A stretch of 47,074 nt of DNA from an uncultured Clostridia bacterium. Its GTDB lineage: Bacteria; Bacillota; Clostridia; TANB77; CAG-508. The stretch spans positions 1-47,074 of the forward strand of contig CAKPJC010000013.1 of NCBI GenBank assembly GCA_934162535.1, written 5' to 3'. The translations under genes and the position numbers were made by a program. The notes under the pieces are model-generated. The model made no database searches, was not told where the DNA came from, and saw only the letters and a list, made by a program, of their open reading frames with translations. Positions within the stretch are counted from its first letter, which is position 1. Each line of letters starts with the position of its first letter. Shown one piece after another: positions 1 through 8,256 of this stretch.

Positions 1-890
1 CCATCTGTTTTATCTTCCCAATACATATCACTTACATCTTCTATTGGTATCCATACCCATTGGTTTCTTTCACATTGAGCTGTCCATTGATTACTATTTG
101 TTATTTCTTCTGTTCCCTCATATATTACAAATCCTCCATATTTATGGTTTTGCATTGTATCTGTATTTCCATTGTTTTTTCTGTCATATATTTTTACTTC
201 TTTTACATATCCTTTATCTAGCTCTTTATTTGTTGAGGCATTTTTACTATATATTATCTTTAGTTTATACGTTCCTTGGTTTAGTTCTACTTTCGTGTTC
301 ATGTATGTTATACTTGATTCTGATGTTCCATAATATGTTCCATTTAGTTTTATTGTTGTTTTTTCTGTGCTATTTGTTGTTGTATTTATTATTTCTCCAT
401 ATAAATAGTCATTATACCTTTCACATGACACTGTCCAATTTAACTGTAATATTCCTCCATCTTCACTTACTGTAAACTCTTCTGATGTCATTTCACTTGT
501 TGAACTATCTATGTTATAATTACCACTCGTCCATATTCCATTGCTATTTTTTGACCAAGGATATGTTCCTTCTGATGTAAATGTATCTGTTATGTTTTTA
601 TTTAAGTACAATGTTTCAAATGTTCCATTTACATATGACTCGCTTTCTACTGATGATGCTGTATATCCTTTTGGTACTGGCACATCTATTCCATCTTTGC
701 TTTTTACCATTGTATAATTATTAGGGTTCATTGCTTGCTTTTGTATTCTTCCTGTATTTTCTACTTCTACATTTCCATCCTTTTTGGTAACCAAACAAAT
801 TACTGTTGTTATTAGTATTATTACTACCAATACTATTGCTATTATAGCTATCATTTTCTTATTTATCTTTTTACTTTTCATGTTTTTCAT
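1..890 (-). CDS. Membrane-anchored surface protein, 5' part only (runs off left edge)
   Basis: About 296 codons are visible on the minus strand with no stop before base 1, so the gene is cut by the window. The start ATG at 890 has an AGGAGG eight bases upstream. The protein begins MKNMKSKKINKK followed by a single hydrophobic segment (about residues 13-33), fitting an N-terminal membrane anchor with the rest outside. The exported part is rich in Thr/Ser/Asn and contains a WVWIPI motif near the visible end, a motif I associate with secreted proteins of uncultivated Clostridia whose exact function is not known to me. It sits alone behind its own promoter and a structured leader, so it is probably regulated by attenuation. 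I cannot assign a function. Confidence 0.8.
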   Translation of the reverse strand, partial: MKNMKSKKINKKMIAIIAIVLVVIILITTVICLVTKKDGNVEVENTGRIQKQAMNPNNYTMVKSKDGIDVPVPKGYTASSVESESYVNGTFETLYLNKNITDTFTSEGTYPWSKNSNGIWTSGNYNIDSSTSEMTSEEFTVSEDGGILQLNWTVSCERYNDYLYGEIINTTTNSTEKTTIKLNGTYYGTSESSITYMNTKVELNQGTYKLKIIYSKNASTNKELDKGYVKEVKIYDRKNNGNTDTMQNHKYGGFVIYEGTEEITNSNQWTAQCERNQWVWIPIEDVSDMYWEDKTD

Positions 891-911
891 TGGCAACTCC
901 TCCTCTGTTTT

Positions 912-1136
912 TAAACGACAAAAAGACAGTGACTTAATAAGCCATTTTGTGTTTGGCTTTTATCACTATCTTTTATTTTCATTATTAAATTTTTTGTGTT
1001 TTTTATTAGTTCGCAAATACCATGTTTAATAAAGCTATACCCAATATATATATATATATATACAGCCCCAATGCTTTCGCAGGTTTGTGTCTTAACTTTA
1101 GTTTCCATGGCTTTCTTTCTCCTTTGCTTCTAATCT
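912..1136 (-). promoter_or_regulatory. Structured 5' leader with attenuator-like hairpin (riboswitch candidate)
   Basis: Between the promoter at 1143-1171 and the ATG at 890 lies a leader of about 245 nt. Its last part forms a long hairpin: 971-963 (AGAUAGUGA) pairs with 932-924, and AAGCCA (959-954) pairs with UGGCUU (944-939). A run of five U (924-920) follows, then the ribosome binding site about 20 nt further on, which is the layout of a terminator controlling the gene. Upstream, GCAAA and CCAUG near the 5' end can pair with CAUGG and UUUGC about 100 nt later, closing a domain that holds a TGC-GAAA-GCA hairpin and a long TA run. It matches no riboswitch class I can recall in full. A 65-codon ORF inside it (911-1108) is probably not a gene. 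Confidence 0.55.
920..971 (-). terminator. Attenuator-type intrinsic terminator before the surface protein gene
   Basis: Two-part stem: nine pairs with one G-U, an internal loop, then six pairs, followed by U5-G-U. It lies upstream of the coding region it precedes and downstream of a consensus promoter, so it can only act on the leader transcript. Confidence 0.6.
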
Positions 1137-1142
1137 GCTTAA

Positions 1143-1171
1143 ATTATATATTTATTTGCTTGGGCTGTCAA
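1143..1171 (-). promoter_or_regulatory. Perfect sigma-A promoter
   Basis: TTGACA (1171-1166), a 17-base spacer and TATAAT (1148-1143), an exact consensus promoter. It reads toward the surface protein gene and lies just after the terminator of the por operon, so that gene is a separate unit. Confidence 0.85.
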
Positions 1172-1220
1172 GAAATTTTAAATTTTATTTTTCATTTTTC
1201 TAGACTTTTTTAATCATATC

Positions 1221-1248
1221 AAAAAACCTATGCAAATCACATAGGTTT
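1221..1248 (-). terminator. Terminator of the porGDAB operon
   Basis: AAACCTATG (1248-1240) pairs with CATAGGTTT (1232-1224) around a 7-base loop and runs into T residues. It begins eight bases after the porB stop codon. Confidence 0.8.
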
Positions 1249-1255
1249 CTTACTA

Positions 1256-2206
1256 TTATTTATTTGTTAATTCTTCTAAATCAAGAAGTTCTTGCCATCT
1301 CTCATCAACTTCTTTTTGTAACTCTTCTATCATCCACTCATTTCCAGGTTTGAATAAATGTTTAAATCTTTTTTGTGGTTTTAGAAATTCCTCAATTGGT
1401 CTCTTATTTGCTGGTTTATATGTTATATGATATTTTCCATCAACAACTTCATATAATGGCCAATAACATGTCTCAACAGCTAATTTATTTATTAACATTA
1501 AATCCTCTGTCGCATATCCCCAACCTCTTGGACAAGGGGCTAATACATTTAAAAATGCTGGGCCTTCTGTATATATAGCTTTTTCAGACTTTTCATATAA
1601 ATCTTTGAAGTTTCCATATCCTGCTGTTTGAGCAACATATGGTATATGATGACCAACCATTATTTTAGCTAAGTCTTTTCTTTGTTGTGCTTTACCTGCA
1701 ATGACTTTTCCAGCAGGTGATGTTGTTGTATCTGCAAATCTTGGTGTTGCAGATGAACGTTGTATTCCTGTATTCATGTATGCCTCATTATCATAGCATA
1801 CATATACCATGTCATGTCCTCTTTCCATTGCACCTGATAAGCTTTGTAGACCGATGTCATATGTTCCACCATCTCCACCAAATGCTATGAATTTTGTATC
1901 TTTATCTTGTGGTAATTTTCCTTGTTTTTTTAGTGATTTATATGCTGCTTCTGTTCCAGCACATGTTGCACCTGCACACTCAAACGCAGTATGTATAAAT
2001 GAGTCTGTCCATGCTGTATATGGATATATAAATGTTGAAACTTCCATACATCCCGTTGCATTTGTAATAACTGCATGGTCTTCTGGTTTTAGTGCTCTTA
2101 ATACCATTCTTCCTACTACAGGAGCACCACAACCTGCACACATTCTATGTCCTTCTGTAAATCTTGAAGGTTTATTTGCTACTACATCTTTTACATTATA
2201 TGGCAT
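1256..2206 (-). CDS. porB: Pyruvate:ferredoxin oxidoreductase, beta subunit
   Basis: 316 aa, normal length for the beta subunit, which binds thiamine diphosphate and a [4Fe-4S] cluster in the enzyme that turns pyruvate and CoA into acetyl-CoA, CO2 and reduced ferredoxin. Visible hallmarks are the N-terminal CAGCG cysteine pair (about residue 23), NATGCMEVS, the TPP/Mg motif GGDGGTYDIG (about 110) and CPRGWG with a further cysteine. It is the last gene of porG-porD-porA-porB, starting one base after the porA stop. The four-gene arrangement is known from archaea and from some anaerobic bacteria, in contrast to the single-chain clostridial PFOR. A branched-chain 2-oxoacid substrate cannot be excluded from sequence alone, but pyruvate is more likely. 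Confidence 0.93.
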   Translation of the reverse strand: MPYNVKDVVANKPSRFTEGHRMCAGCGAPVVGRMVLRALKPEDHAVITNATGCMEVSTFIYPYTAWTDSFIHTAFECAGATCAGTEAAYKSLKKQGKLPQDKDTKFIAFGGDGGTYDIGLQSLSGAMERGHDMVYVCYDNEAYMNTGIQRSSATPRFADTTTSPAGKVIAGKAQQRKDLAKIMVGHHIPYVAQTAGYGNFKDLYEKSEKAIYTEGPAFLNVLAPCPRGWGYATEDLMLINKLAVETCYWPLYEVVDGKYHITYKPANKRPIEEFLKPQKRFKHLFKPGNEWMIEELQKEVDERWQELLDLEELTNK

Positions 2207-2207
2207 A

Positions 2208-3398
2208 TTAGTTTTCCCCCTTTCTTAGTCCTAAGTATCTATATGGATTTTCTACTTTTCCTTCTTCTGCAATTTTTTCTAAATCAGCATATACTGATTC
2301 TAATTGTTTTTCCGTTGTGTCTCTTCCACCAATTCCATAAACATAATTCACCATTGGTACATGTTTTTCATTTACATACATTGCTGATGTTACATCTTCA
2401 AATAATGCTCCACCTGCTCCATTTAATGAGGCTGCTTTATCTAATATTGCAACTGCTTTTAAATGTTCAAGAGCTGTAGCTATTTCATCTACTGGAAATG
2501 GTCTAAACATTCTTACTTTTAATAATCCTGCTTTTATTCCTTGTTCTCTTAATCTATCTACAACTGCTTTTGTTGTTCCTGCTGTTGAATTCATACATAC
2601 TATCGCATATTCTGCATCATCTAATTTATATTCTTCAAAAAAGTCATAATGTCTGCCTGTCCATTGTTCAAAATCAATTGCAACTTCTTTTATGATTTCT
2701 TTTGCCTTTTTCATTGCCTCTGCTTGTTGTGCTTTATGTTCAAATAAATATGCTTGTAGGTCAAGTGGTCCAACTGCCATTGGTTCTTCTCTATTTAATA
2801 AATAGTGCTCTGGTTTATATTGTCCAACAAATTTCTTTACTTCTTCATCACTTTCTAGCTCAATGTTTTCTATTGAGTGTGATGTTATAAATCCATCTTG
2901 ACATACCATTACTGGTAATAATACGTCTTTATGTTCTGCTATTCTATGTGCCATTAACATATTATCATATGCTTCTTGGTTATTTTCTGAAAATAACATT
3001 ATCCAACCTGCATCTCTAACTCCCATTGCGTCTGATTGGTCATTATGTATATTTAGTGGACCTGATACTGCTCTATTTACTAATGCTAAAACTATTGGTA
3101 GTCTTAAACTTGATGCAATATATATCATTTCCCACATTAGTGATAGTCCATTTGCTGATGTTGCTGTCATTGCTCTTGCTCCCGCTGCTGATGCACCTAT
3201 TGTTGCTGACATGGCACTATGTTCACTTTCTACAGCTACAAATTCTGTATCTACATCTCCATTTGCCACAAATGTTGAAAAATATTGTGGTATTTCTGTT
3301 GATGGTGTTATTGGAAATGCTGCAACTACATCAGGATTTATTTGCTTCATTGCTATTGCTGTTGCTTCGTTTCCACTTAATCTCTCTCTTATACTCAT
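2208..3398 (-). CDS. porA: Pyruvate:ferredoxin oxidoreductase, alpha subunit
   Basis: 396 aa. It begins with the family pattern SGNEATAIAMKQINPDVVAAFPITPSTE split over residues 8-35, where the PITPSTE stretch contributes to the active site. The VESEHSAMSATIGASAAGAR region follows, and later the transketolase C-terminal-like domain (about 260-390; VRMFRPFP, GIGGRDTT). It forms the catalytic core with porB, pyrimidine-domain side. It lies between porD and porB with a 47-base gap to porD and almost none to porB, so the subunits are co-translated. Length and motifs are complete. Confidence 0.93.
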   Translation of the reverse strand: MSIRERLSGNEATAIAMKQINPDVVAAFPITPSTEIPQYFSTFVANGDVDTEFVAVESEHSAMSATIGASAAGARAMTATSANGLSLMWEMIYIASSLRLPIVLALVNRAVSGPLNIHNDQSDAMGVRDAGWIMLFSENNQEAYDNMLMAHRIAEHKDVLLPVMVCQDGFITSHSIENIELESDEEVKKFVGQYKPEHYLLNREEPMAVGPLDLQAYLFEHKAQQAEAMKKAKEIIKEVAIDFEQWTGRHYDFFEEYKLDDAEYAIVCMNSTAGTTKAVVDRLREQGIKAGLLKVRMFRPFPVDEIATALEHLKAVAILDKAASLNGAGGALFEDVTSAMYVNEKHVPMVNYVYGIGGRDTTEKQLESVYADLEKIAEEGKVENPYRYLGLRKGEN

Positions 3399-3445
3399 TT
3401 TTTTATCTCCTTCCTATCTTTCTAATTTGAACAAGATTGTTTAAA

Positions 3446-3742
3446 TTAGACTCCTTCCTCTTTCATTTCAATCGCCTTAAAAGGGCAAACTTTGGCACAA
3501 ACTCCACAACCTTTGCAAAAGTCATAATTGAAGTCTGCTCTGTTTAGGTCTTTTCCAACTGGAATCGAATTATCTGGACACACAGGGAAACATAATCCAC
3601 ATTGTGTACATTTCTCTGAGTGCCAAATCGGTCTCATGCTTCTCCAGTCCCCTGTTTTAAATTTTTTTGCATTTCCAGCTTCATATATATTTCCTCCTAT
3701 TGTCATTTCTTCCATAGGTGTTTTTGTATTTATTTCAGACAT
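3446..3742 (-). CDS. porD: Pyruvate:ferredoxin oxidoreductase, delta subunit (2[4Fe-4S] ferredoxin)
   Basis: 98 aa. Two classical cluster motifs are present, CTQCGLCFPVCP (about residues 41-52) and CKGCGVCAKVCP (about 76-87), the pattern of an 8Fe ferredoxin-like subunit that carries electrons from the catalytic subunits to ferredoxin. The N-terminal extension with TGDWRSMRP is typical of PorD. A ribosome binding site (GGAGGG) precedes the start. It lies 14 bases after porG and 47 before porA. Confidence 0.93.
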   Translation of the reverse strand: MSEINTKTPMEEMTIGGNIYEAGNAKKFKTGDWRSMRPIWHSEKCTQCGLCFPVCPDNSIPVGKDLNRADFNYDFCKGCGVCAKVCPFKAIEMKEEGV

Positions 3743-3756
3743 TTATTATCCCTCCT

Positions 3757-4335
3757 TTATATCTTTTTTACTTCTTTTAATGCTAGTTCTAATGCTTTCA
3801 TATTTCCTTCTATTACTTCTGGTTTTTTAGCAAATTTATGTTGGAATGATTTTTGCATATCATTAAGTAATTCTTCATCTGACATTATTCCTGTAACTTT
3901 TACTATTGCTGCTAGCATTGGTGTATTTGGAAAATATTTTCCTAGCGTTTCTTCAGATACTTTTCTGGCATCTATTGTATATACGTTTCCTTCATATCCT
4001 TGCAATAATTCATTTAATTCTTCTCTTCCTTTTGTAGTGTTTATTACAATTGCGCCTTCTTTTTTTAGTCCTGATGTAACTGGTACTGATGATAATAATG
4101 TATCATCAACAACTACTACATAGTCTGGTTCATAGATATTGCTATGTATTGTTATTGGTTTGTCGCTTATTCTGTTATATGCTGTTATTGGTGCTCCCAT
4201 TCTTTCTGGTCCATATTCAGGAAATCCTTGTATATATTTCCCTGTATTGAATGCTGCATCTGCTAATAGTAATGACGCAGTTTTTGCACCTTGGCCACCT
4301 CTTCCGTGCCATCTAATTTCAATTAAATTGTTCAT
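3757..4335 (-). CDS. porG: Pyruvate:ferredoxin oxidoreductase, gamma subunit
   Basis: 192 aa. The family start IRWHGRGGQGAKTAS (residues 7-21) and the FPEYGPERMGAPI segment (about 38-50) identify the gamma subunit. This subunit holds the CoA-binding domain that accepts the acetyl group. It is the first gene of the operon; a GGAGG lies upstream of the ATG and the previous transcription unit ends in a strong hairpin at 4385-4417. A promoter must lie in the short AT-rich gap between, but I see only an approximate TATAAA there. Confidence 0.92.
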   Translation of the reverse strand: MNNLIEIRWHGRGGQGAKTASLLLADAAFNTGKYIQGFPEYGPERMGAPITAYNRISDKPITIHSNIYEPDYVVVVDDTLLSSVPVTSGLKKEGAIVINTTKGREELNELLQGYEGNVYTIDARKVSEETLGKYFPNTPMLAAIVKVTGIMSDEELLNDMQKSFQHKFAKKPEVIEGNMKALELALKEVKKI

Positions 4336-4384
4336 TGAATTTAGCCTCCTTTTTTGTTTTTTATTTTATATTTTGGTATAAAAT

Positions 4385-4417
4385 AAAGCAAGTTTTATAT
4401 TTTTTAAAACTTGCTTT
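4385..4417 (-). terminator. Terminator after the two-gene membrane protein unit
   Basis: Perfect 12-bp stem (AAAGCAAGTTTT at 4385-4396 with AAAACTTGCTTT at 4406-4417) and a 9-base loop. It lies about 50 bases after the stop at 4466 and before porG. Confidence 0.8.
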
Positions 4418-4465
4418 CAGTATATTCTTAATTTTTATTAATGTCAAGTGATTTTTTTCGACTAA

Positions 4466-5002
4466 TTAATCATTTTCTAGAACATATCTTTCTATATTTA
4501 TTGTTATTTCTTTGTCGTCGTCTATTTTGTAATCAAATTTATAGTATTCTGCTTTTAACAGTTCTTTTAAATCTTTTATTTTTTCATCTTCTTTATTTGA
4601 TACGGTTATATCAATATTTTCATCTTGGTCTTTATACTTTATACTTATTAATTTTGATTTAGCATCTGTTATATTTATAATTTGTTCAACATCCCATTTT
4701 GTTATATATCCTGTCTTTCCCATTTTTTCTTTATAATTTTTTAGATATGTGATGTCTGTCCCTATATCTTCTGACTTTTTATCTTGAACTGATATTGTAT
4801 GTACTATTCTCTCTGCTGAATATATTAAGCTTTTAGCAAATATTGCATATGTTGCAATAATTAATATTCCTACTATTGTTATTACTACTTTTCTATTTTT
4901 TTTGCTTTTTGCTATCGCAATCCATAATATTATTAGTGGTACTATTGTAACTATTGCTATATATATTGCTTCTTTTACTATTATTTTAGTCACCAAATGC
5001 AT
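4466..5002 (-). CDS. Two-pass membrane protein of unknown function
   Basis: 178 aa. Two hydrophobic segments lie in the first third (about residues 8-30 and 38-58), followed by a charged, Lys/Asp/Glu-rich C-terminal domain of about 115 aa with no motif I recognise. The gene overlaps the end of the upstream gene by 17 bases. The ATAGGAGG that serves it lies inside that gene. The ATG at 5002 is only two bases from that site, whereas a GTG three codons later (4993) is better spaced and may be the real start. Overlap and order indicate translational coupling, so the two products probably act together at the membrane. Confidence 0.7.
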   Translation of the reverse strand: MHLVTKIIVKEAIYIAIVTIVPLIILWIAIAKSKKNRKVVITIVGILIIATYAIFAKSLIYSAERIVHTISVQDKKSEDIGTDITYLKNYKEKMGKTGYITKWDVEQIINITDAKSKLISIKYKDQDENIDITVSNKEDEKIKDLKELLKAEYYKFDYKIDDDKEITINIERYVLEND

Positions 5003-6239
5003 CTCCTCCTATGATTTTGCCAAGCCTTTTGTCAACATATATTGATACTCCATTTAACATATCATCTGTTCTTGTAAATACATAACATTCTATTAAATCT
5101 TTATATGTTTTGTCTCCTTCTTTTGTTTTTCTTGTGAAGAAGTTATTGGCTCTAACATTCTCTTCTTTAACTGTTTGCGTTTCTTCTTCGACTTTTCCAC
5201 ATATTCTTTCTGCTTCTTTAAATCCTTTTTCTGCAATTTCCTTCGCTTGTTCTTTTGTTATTTGTGATTTTGAGTTAGTGTATTCTGATAAAAATTTGTC
5301 ATAGTCTTTTACAAATATTTCTTCATCTATGTTTTCTACTGCTTTATCATAATCAACATTTGTTTTGTCTAAATATACTTTGTTTTCAATTTCAGATTCA
5401 TCTATATTATATATACAATTTGAATTTACAATTTTGCTTACTATTAGTACATGTGATGTATATGTTCCATAAAGTTCATCCAAGTCTTTATACGTATATG
5501 TATATTTTATATTGCCTAAGTTTACTTCTACATTAATTTTAGGCACACTTGATATTGTTAGTATAACTACATTATCTTTGAATGTGTCTTCAGTTATTTT
5601 TTCTTCAAATACCAAATCACACATTTCTGCATATTTGTTGTAGTCTTCAATATTTGTTATTTTTACTTGATGTATTTTATAGTTTACTTCTTTGAATTTT
5701 TGCCTATTTTCATAAGTAAAGTAATTTAGTGATTTTCTTGATACCATTGTTTTGTATTCTATTTTCTTTGGTTCAATATCTTTTATGTACTTTTTTATGG
5801 TATTTTTTATTTTGGTTTGGTTATATACTCTCTCTGATACTATGTTTCCACCTGATGAAGCAAGTTTTATTACTTTTCCTTCATTTGTGTCTAAATAGAA
5901 TATGTAATTTTTACTTGCAGTATTATAATCAAATTCGACAAAGCTTTTTTCATGAATTTCTTTTATTTCTTCTTCTTTTACTTCTCTTCCATTTTCATTA
6001 TATTTTTCTATGGATTTTTTCATTGTTTTCATTATGTCATTATATTGCTCTGTGTCTTTTTCAAATTGATAGTAATCTCCTTTTGATGTTCTATATACTA
6101 TTCTATCTGGACTTACTATTTTGTTCCATATCTCGGCTCTTTCCATCCTTCTTTCATGGAATATTGCCACACCAAATATACTACATATAAAAAATACCGA
6201 TATTGTCATGCAAAAAAGTGGTGCTATTATTTGTTTCAT
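4986..6239 (-). CDS. Membrane-anchored extracellular protein with PepSY-like C-terminus
   Basis: 417 aa. One N-terminal hydrophobic segment (about residues 5-27) is followed by a long charged region with no cysteines suited to lipidation. The last ~60 residues end in YVDKRLGKIIGGDAFGD, the ending typical of PepSY-type repeats in exported Firmicutes proteins. Residues 1-300 are not recognisable to me. It is the first gene of a two-gene unit (the second overlaps by 17 bases) and starts after the terminator at 6266-6305. Function unknown. Confidence 0.72.
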   Translation of the reverse strand: MKQIIAPLFCMTISVFFICSIFGVAIFHERRMERAEIWNKIVSPDRIVYRTSKGDYYQFEKDTEQYNDIMKTMKKSIEKYNENGREVKEEEIKEIHEKSFVEFDYNTASKNYIFYLDTNEGKVIKLASSGGNIVSERVYNQTKIKNTIKKYIKDIEPKKIEYKTMVSRKSLNYFTYENRQKFKEVNYKIHQVKITNIEDYNKYAEMCDLVFEEKITEDTFKDNVVILTISSVPKINVEVNLGNIKYTYTYKDLDELYGTYTSHVLIVSKIVNSNCIYNIDESEIENKVYLDKTNVDYDKAVENIDEEIFVKDYDKFLSEYTNSKSQITKEQAKEIAEKGFKEAERICGKVEEETQTVKEENVRANNFFTRKTKEGDKTYKDLIECYVFTRTDDMLNGVSIYVDKRLGKIIGGDAFGD

Positions 6240-6265
6240 TTTTATCTTCCCCTTTATATAAAAAT

Positions 6266-6305
6266 AAACTCAAATTATTATTATGCTATTTAATAATTCA
6301 AGTTT
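6266..6305 (-). terminator. Terminator of the polA-to-efp gene run
   Basis: AAACTTGAATTATTA-type arm (6305-6291) pairs with TAATAATAATTTGAGTTT (6283-6266) with two small mismatches, then ATTTTTAT. It follows the small Cys-rich gene. Confidence 0.65.
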
Positions 6306-6313
6306 ATTTTATT

Positions 6314-6481
6314 TTATTTGTCTTCGTCACATCCACAGCACCCTGAACAATGCCCTTGGCATTCTTCATCATCTTCAACATATTCATATATGTCTTCTTC
6401 AATTTGTGCTATTTCTTTTTCTAATGTTGCTATTCTTTTTTCTAGCATTTCTATTTTCTCTAACATTTCTTTTTCTGACAT
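6314..6481 (-). CDS. Small coiled-coil protein with C-terminal cysteine cluster
   Basis: 55 aa from the ATG at 6481, which has AAAGG nine bases upstream. An in-frame ATG at 6547 would overlap efp and has no site. The sequence is a short heptad-rich helix (EKEMLEKIEMLEKRIATLEK) followed by an acidic stretch and CQGHCSGCCGCDEDK, five cysteines and one histidine within 13 residues. That tail could bind zinc or another metal ion; this is inference. It lies 43 bases after efp and is probably co-transcribed. I do not recognise a family. Confidence 0.65.
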   Translation of the reverse strand: MSEKEMLEKIEMLEKRIATLEKEIAQIEEDIYEYVEDDEECQGHCSGCCGCDEDK

Positions 6482-6524
6482 ATTTGTATTCCTTTCTTTA
6501 AACACATCATGTTCTTGAAAAGTT

Positions 6525-7091
6525 TTATACTCTTTCCATATATTCACATGTACGTGTGTCTATTCTTAAAATATCTCCAATATTTACGAACATTGGTACT
6601 TGTAGTTCAAGCCCTGTTTCAAGTGTTGCTGGCTTTCCAGATGTTGTTGTTGTGTTTCCAGCAAATCCTGGTTCTGTATATGTTACTTCTAATTCTACAA
6701 ATATTGGTGGTTCTACTGCAAATACTTTTCCCTTGAATGAAAGTATTGTTACTTCCATGTTCTCTTTTAAGTATTTTAAGCAGTCTCCTAAGTCTTCTTT
6801 ATTTAATGGCATTTGATCATATGTTTGATTGTCCATAAAATAATATAAATCTCCATCATTGTATAAGTATTGCATTGTTTTCTTTTCTATTTCTGCTCCT
6901 GGATATTTGTCTGATGGGTTAAATGTTTTTTCTAATACTGCTCCTGTTATTACATTTTTTAGTTTTGTTCTTACAAATGCTGCTCCTTTTCCTGGTTTTA
7001 CATGTTGAAATTCTACTACTCTGAATACTCCTCCATCCATTTCAAATGTTGTTCCATTTCTAAAATCTCCTGCCATATATACTCCTGCCAT
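6525..7091 (-). CDS. efp: Translation elongation factor P
   Basis: 188 aa, three-domain EF-P that enters the ribosomal E site and relieves stalling at proline runs. The N-terminal domain shows FRNGTTFEMDG and VEFQHVKPGKGAAFVR; the loop tip lysine in PGKG is the residue that may carry a modification. The C-terminal signature is the GxTATG-like region, here FVNIGDILRIDTRTCEYMERV read in two parts. The family usually starts at the M-x-x-x-DFR position, so the second ATG (7076, MAGDFRNG) with AGGAG five bases before it is an equally good start. A proline-rich client could not be judged here. Confidence 0.95.
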   Translation of the reverse strand: MAGVYMAGDFRNGTTFEMDGGVFRVVEFQHVKPGKGAAFVRTKLKNVITGAVLEKTFNPSDKYPGAEIEKKTMQYLYNDGDLYYFMDNQTYDQMPLNKEDLGDCLKYLKENMEVTILSFKGKVFAVEPPIFVELEVTYTEPGFAGNTTTTSGKPATLETGLELQVPMFVNIGDILRIDTRTCEYMERV

Positions 7092-7182
7092 ATTAATTCT
7101 CCCTTCATTTTTCTTTACATAATTTTTACGCTTTTTCCATTTTACACCATTTTATTTCAAAAATCAAGCTTTTTACGCATTT

Positions 7183-8244
7183 TTATTTGATTACGATATA
7201 TTTTTTGTCAGATTTTGTCAGTTGTTCACATCCATTTTTTGTTATTAATACTGTGTCTTCTATTCTGACTCCAAAGTTCCCTGCAATATATATCCCTGGT
7301 TCATCTGTTACTATCATGTTTTCTTTTAATATATTTTCTGAATTACAACTTAGTATTGGTCCTTCATGTATGTCTAACCCCACTCCATGTCCAAGTGCAT
7401 GTATTAGGTCATAGTCGTGTAACCTAAAATCATTATCAACCATTTTGCTTATTTGTTTCGTATTAACATTTTCTTTTAAGTCTTTTAGTACCTGTTCTTG
7501 GTTTTTCAATACTAAATCATATACATTTTTTATTTCTTCTGATACTTCCCCTACAAATATTGTTCTTGTCATATCTGAACAGTATCCATTTATTTTACAT
7601 CCCATATCTATTGTTATTATGTCTGTTTTTTGTATTTTTCTTTCTGATGGTATTGCATGTGGCTTAGATGAATTTTCTCCAGATGCAACTATTGTTTCAA
7701 ATGATTTCCCATCTGCATTCTTTTCATAATACTCATCTATTTTTCTTGCAATTTCTTTTTCTGTCATTCCAACTTTTATATAATTTAATATATAAGAAAA
7801 ACATTCATCTGTTATTTTGCAGGCTTTTTTTATGTTTTCTATTTCTTCTTCGTCTTTTATCATTCTTTGTTTTTCAATTAATTCTTCTGTTTCAACAAAA
7901 TTGTTTATTTTGTATTTTCTTATATATTCTTTATACTTTGAGTATGTTACATATTTTTCTTCAAATCCTACATTTTCACAAAACATGAAAAAGTTTTCAT
8001 AATCATCTCTTGTTAGTCCTCTTGCATCATATACTACTATTTCATCAAATAAAGTTAATGTATTATGCACATCTTCAATATATCTTCCATCTGTTATAAA
8101 TACATTTTCTTTTCTTGTAACAAGTAGTATTCCTTCTGCATTTATATTTGTTAAGTATTTGATATTTACTGGATTTGAAATTATCATTCCTTGTAAGTCT
8201 AATCCTGACATCGTGTTTCTAAGCCATTGCATTTTTTGGTTCAT
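7183..8244 (-). CDS. pepP: Xaa-Pro aminopeptidase (M24 family)
   Basis: 353 aa, the length of the short PepP/PepQ-type enzymes. The N-terminal creatinase-like domain spans about 1-125 (MISNPVNIKYLTNI, FITDGRY). The pita-bread catalytic domain carries all five dinuclear metal ligands: Asp in DMGCKINGYCSDMTRT (two), His in HALGHGVGLDIHEGP, Glu in DEPGIY and Glu in RIED. It cleaves the residue before a penultimate proline. It sits 12 bases after the prepilin peptidase gene and 91 before efp, an order often seen in Firmicutes. Whether it acts on aminopeptidase or dipeptide substrates cannot be decided from sequence. Confidence 0.92.
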   Translation of the reverse strand: MNQKMQWLRNTMSGLDLQGMIISNPVNIKYLTNINAEGILLVTRKENVFITDGRYIEDVHNTLTLFDEIVVYDARGLTRDDYENFFMFCENVGFEEKYVTYSKYKEYIRKYKINNFVETEELIEKQRMIKDEEEIENIKKACKITDECFSYILNYIKVGMTEKEIARKIDEYYEKNADGKSFETIVASGENSSKPHAIPSERKIQKTDIITIDMGCKINGYCSDMTRTIFVGEVSEEIKNVYDLVLKNQEQVLKDLKENVNTKQISKMVDNDFRLHDYDLIHALGHGVGLDIHEGPILSCNSENILKENMIVTDEPGIYIAGNFGVRIEDTVLITKNGCEQLTKSDKKYIVIK

Positions 8245-8256
8245 TCTTTTCTCCCC

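Noticed and set aside
44..475. Long plus-strand hydrophobic ORFs opposite real genes, throughout
   Set aside because: Leu/Phe/Ser-rich shadows of AT-rich minus-strand genes. They lack ribosome binding sites and overlap known genes completely.
1043..1061. TA dinucleotide run as a possible phase-variable repeat
   Set aside because: It lies in a non-coding leader about 80 bases downstream of the -10 box and more than 150 bases before the start codon, so it changes neither promoter spacing nor reading frame. It may only affect leader folding.
911..1108. 65-codon minus-strand ORF in the leader before the first gene
   Set aside because: It runs through the TA repeat, is cysteine- and tyrosine-rich without pattern, and lies wholly inside the structured leader; no clear family or conserved start.
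891..1136. c-di-GMP-I riboswitch in the first leader
   Set aside because: Only fragments of the motif are seen and they are in the wrong order, so the class cannot be assigned.
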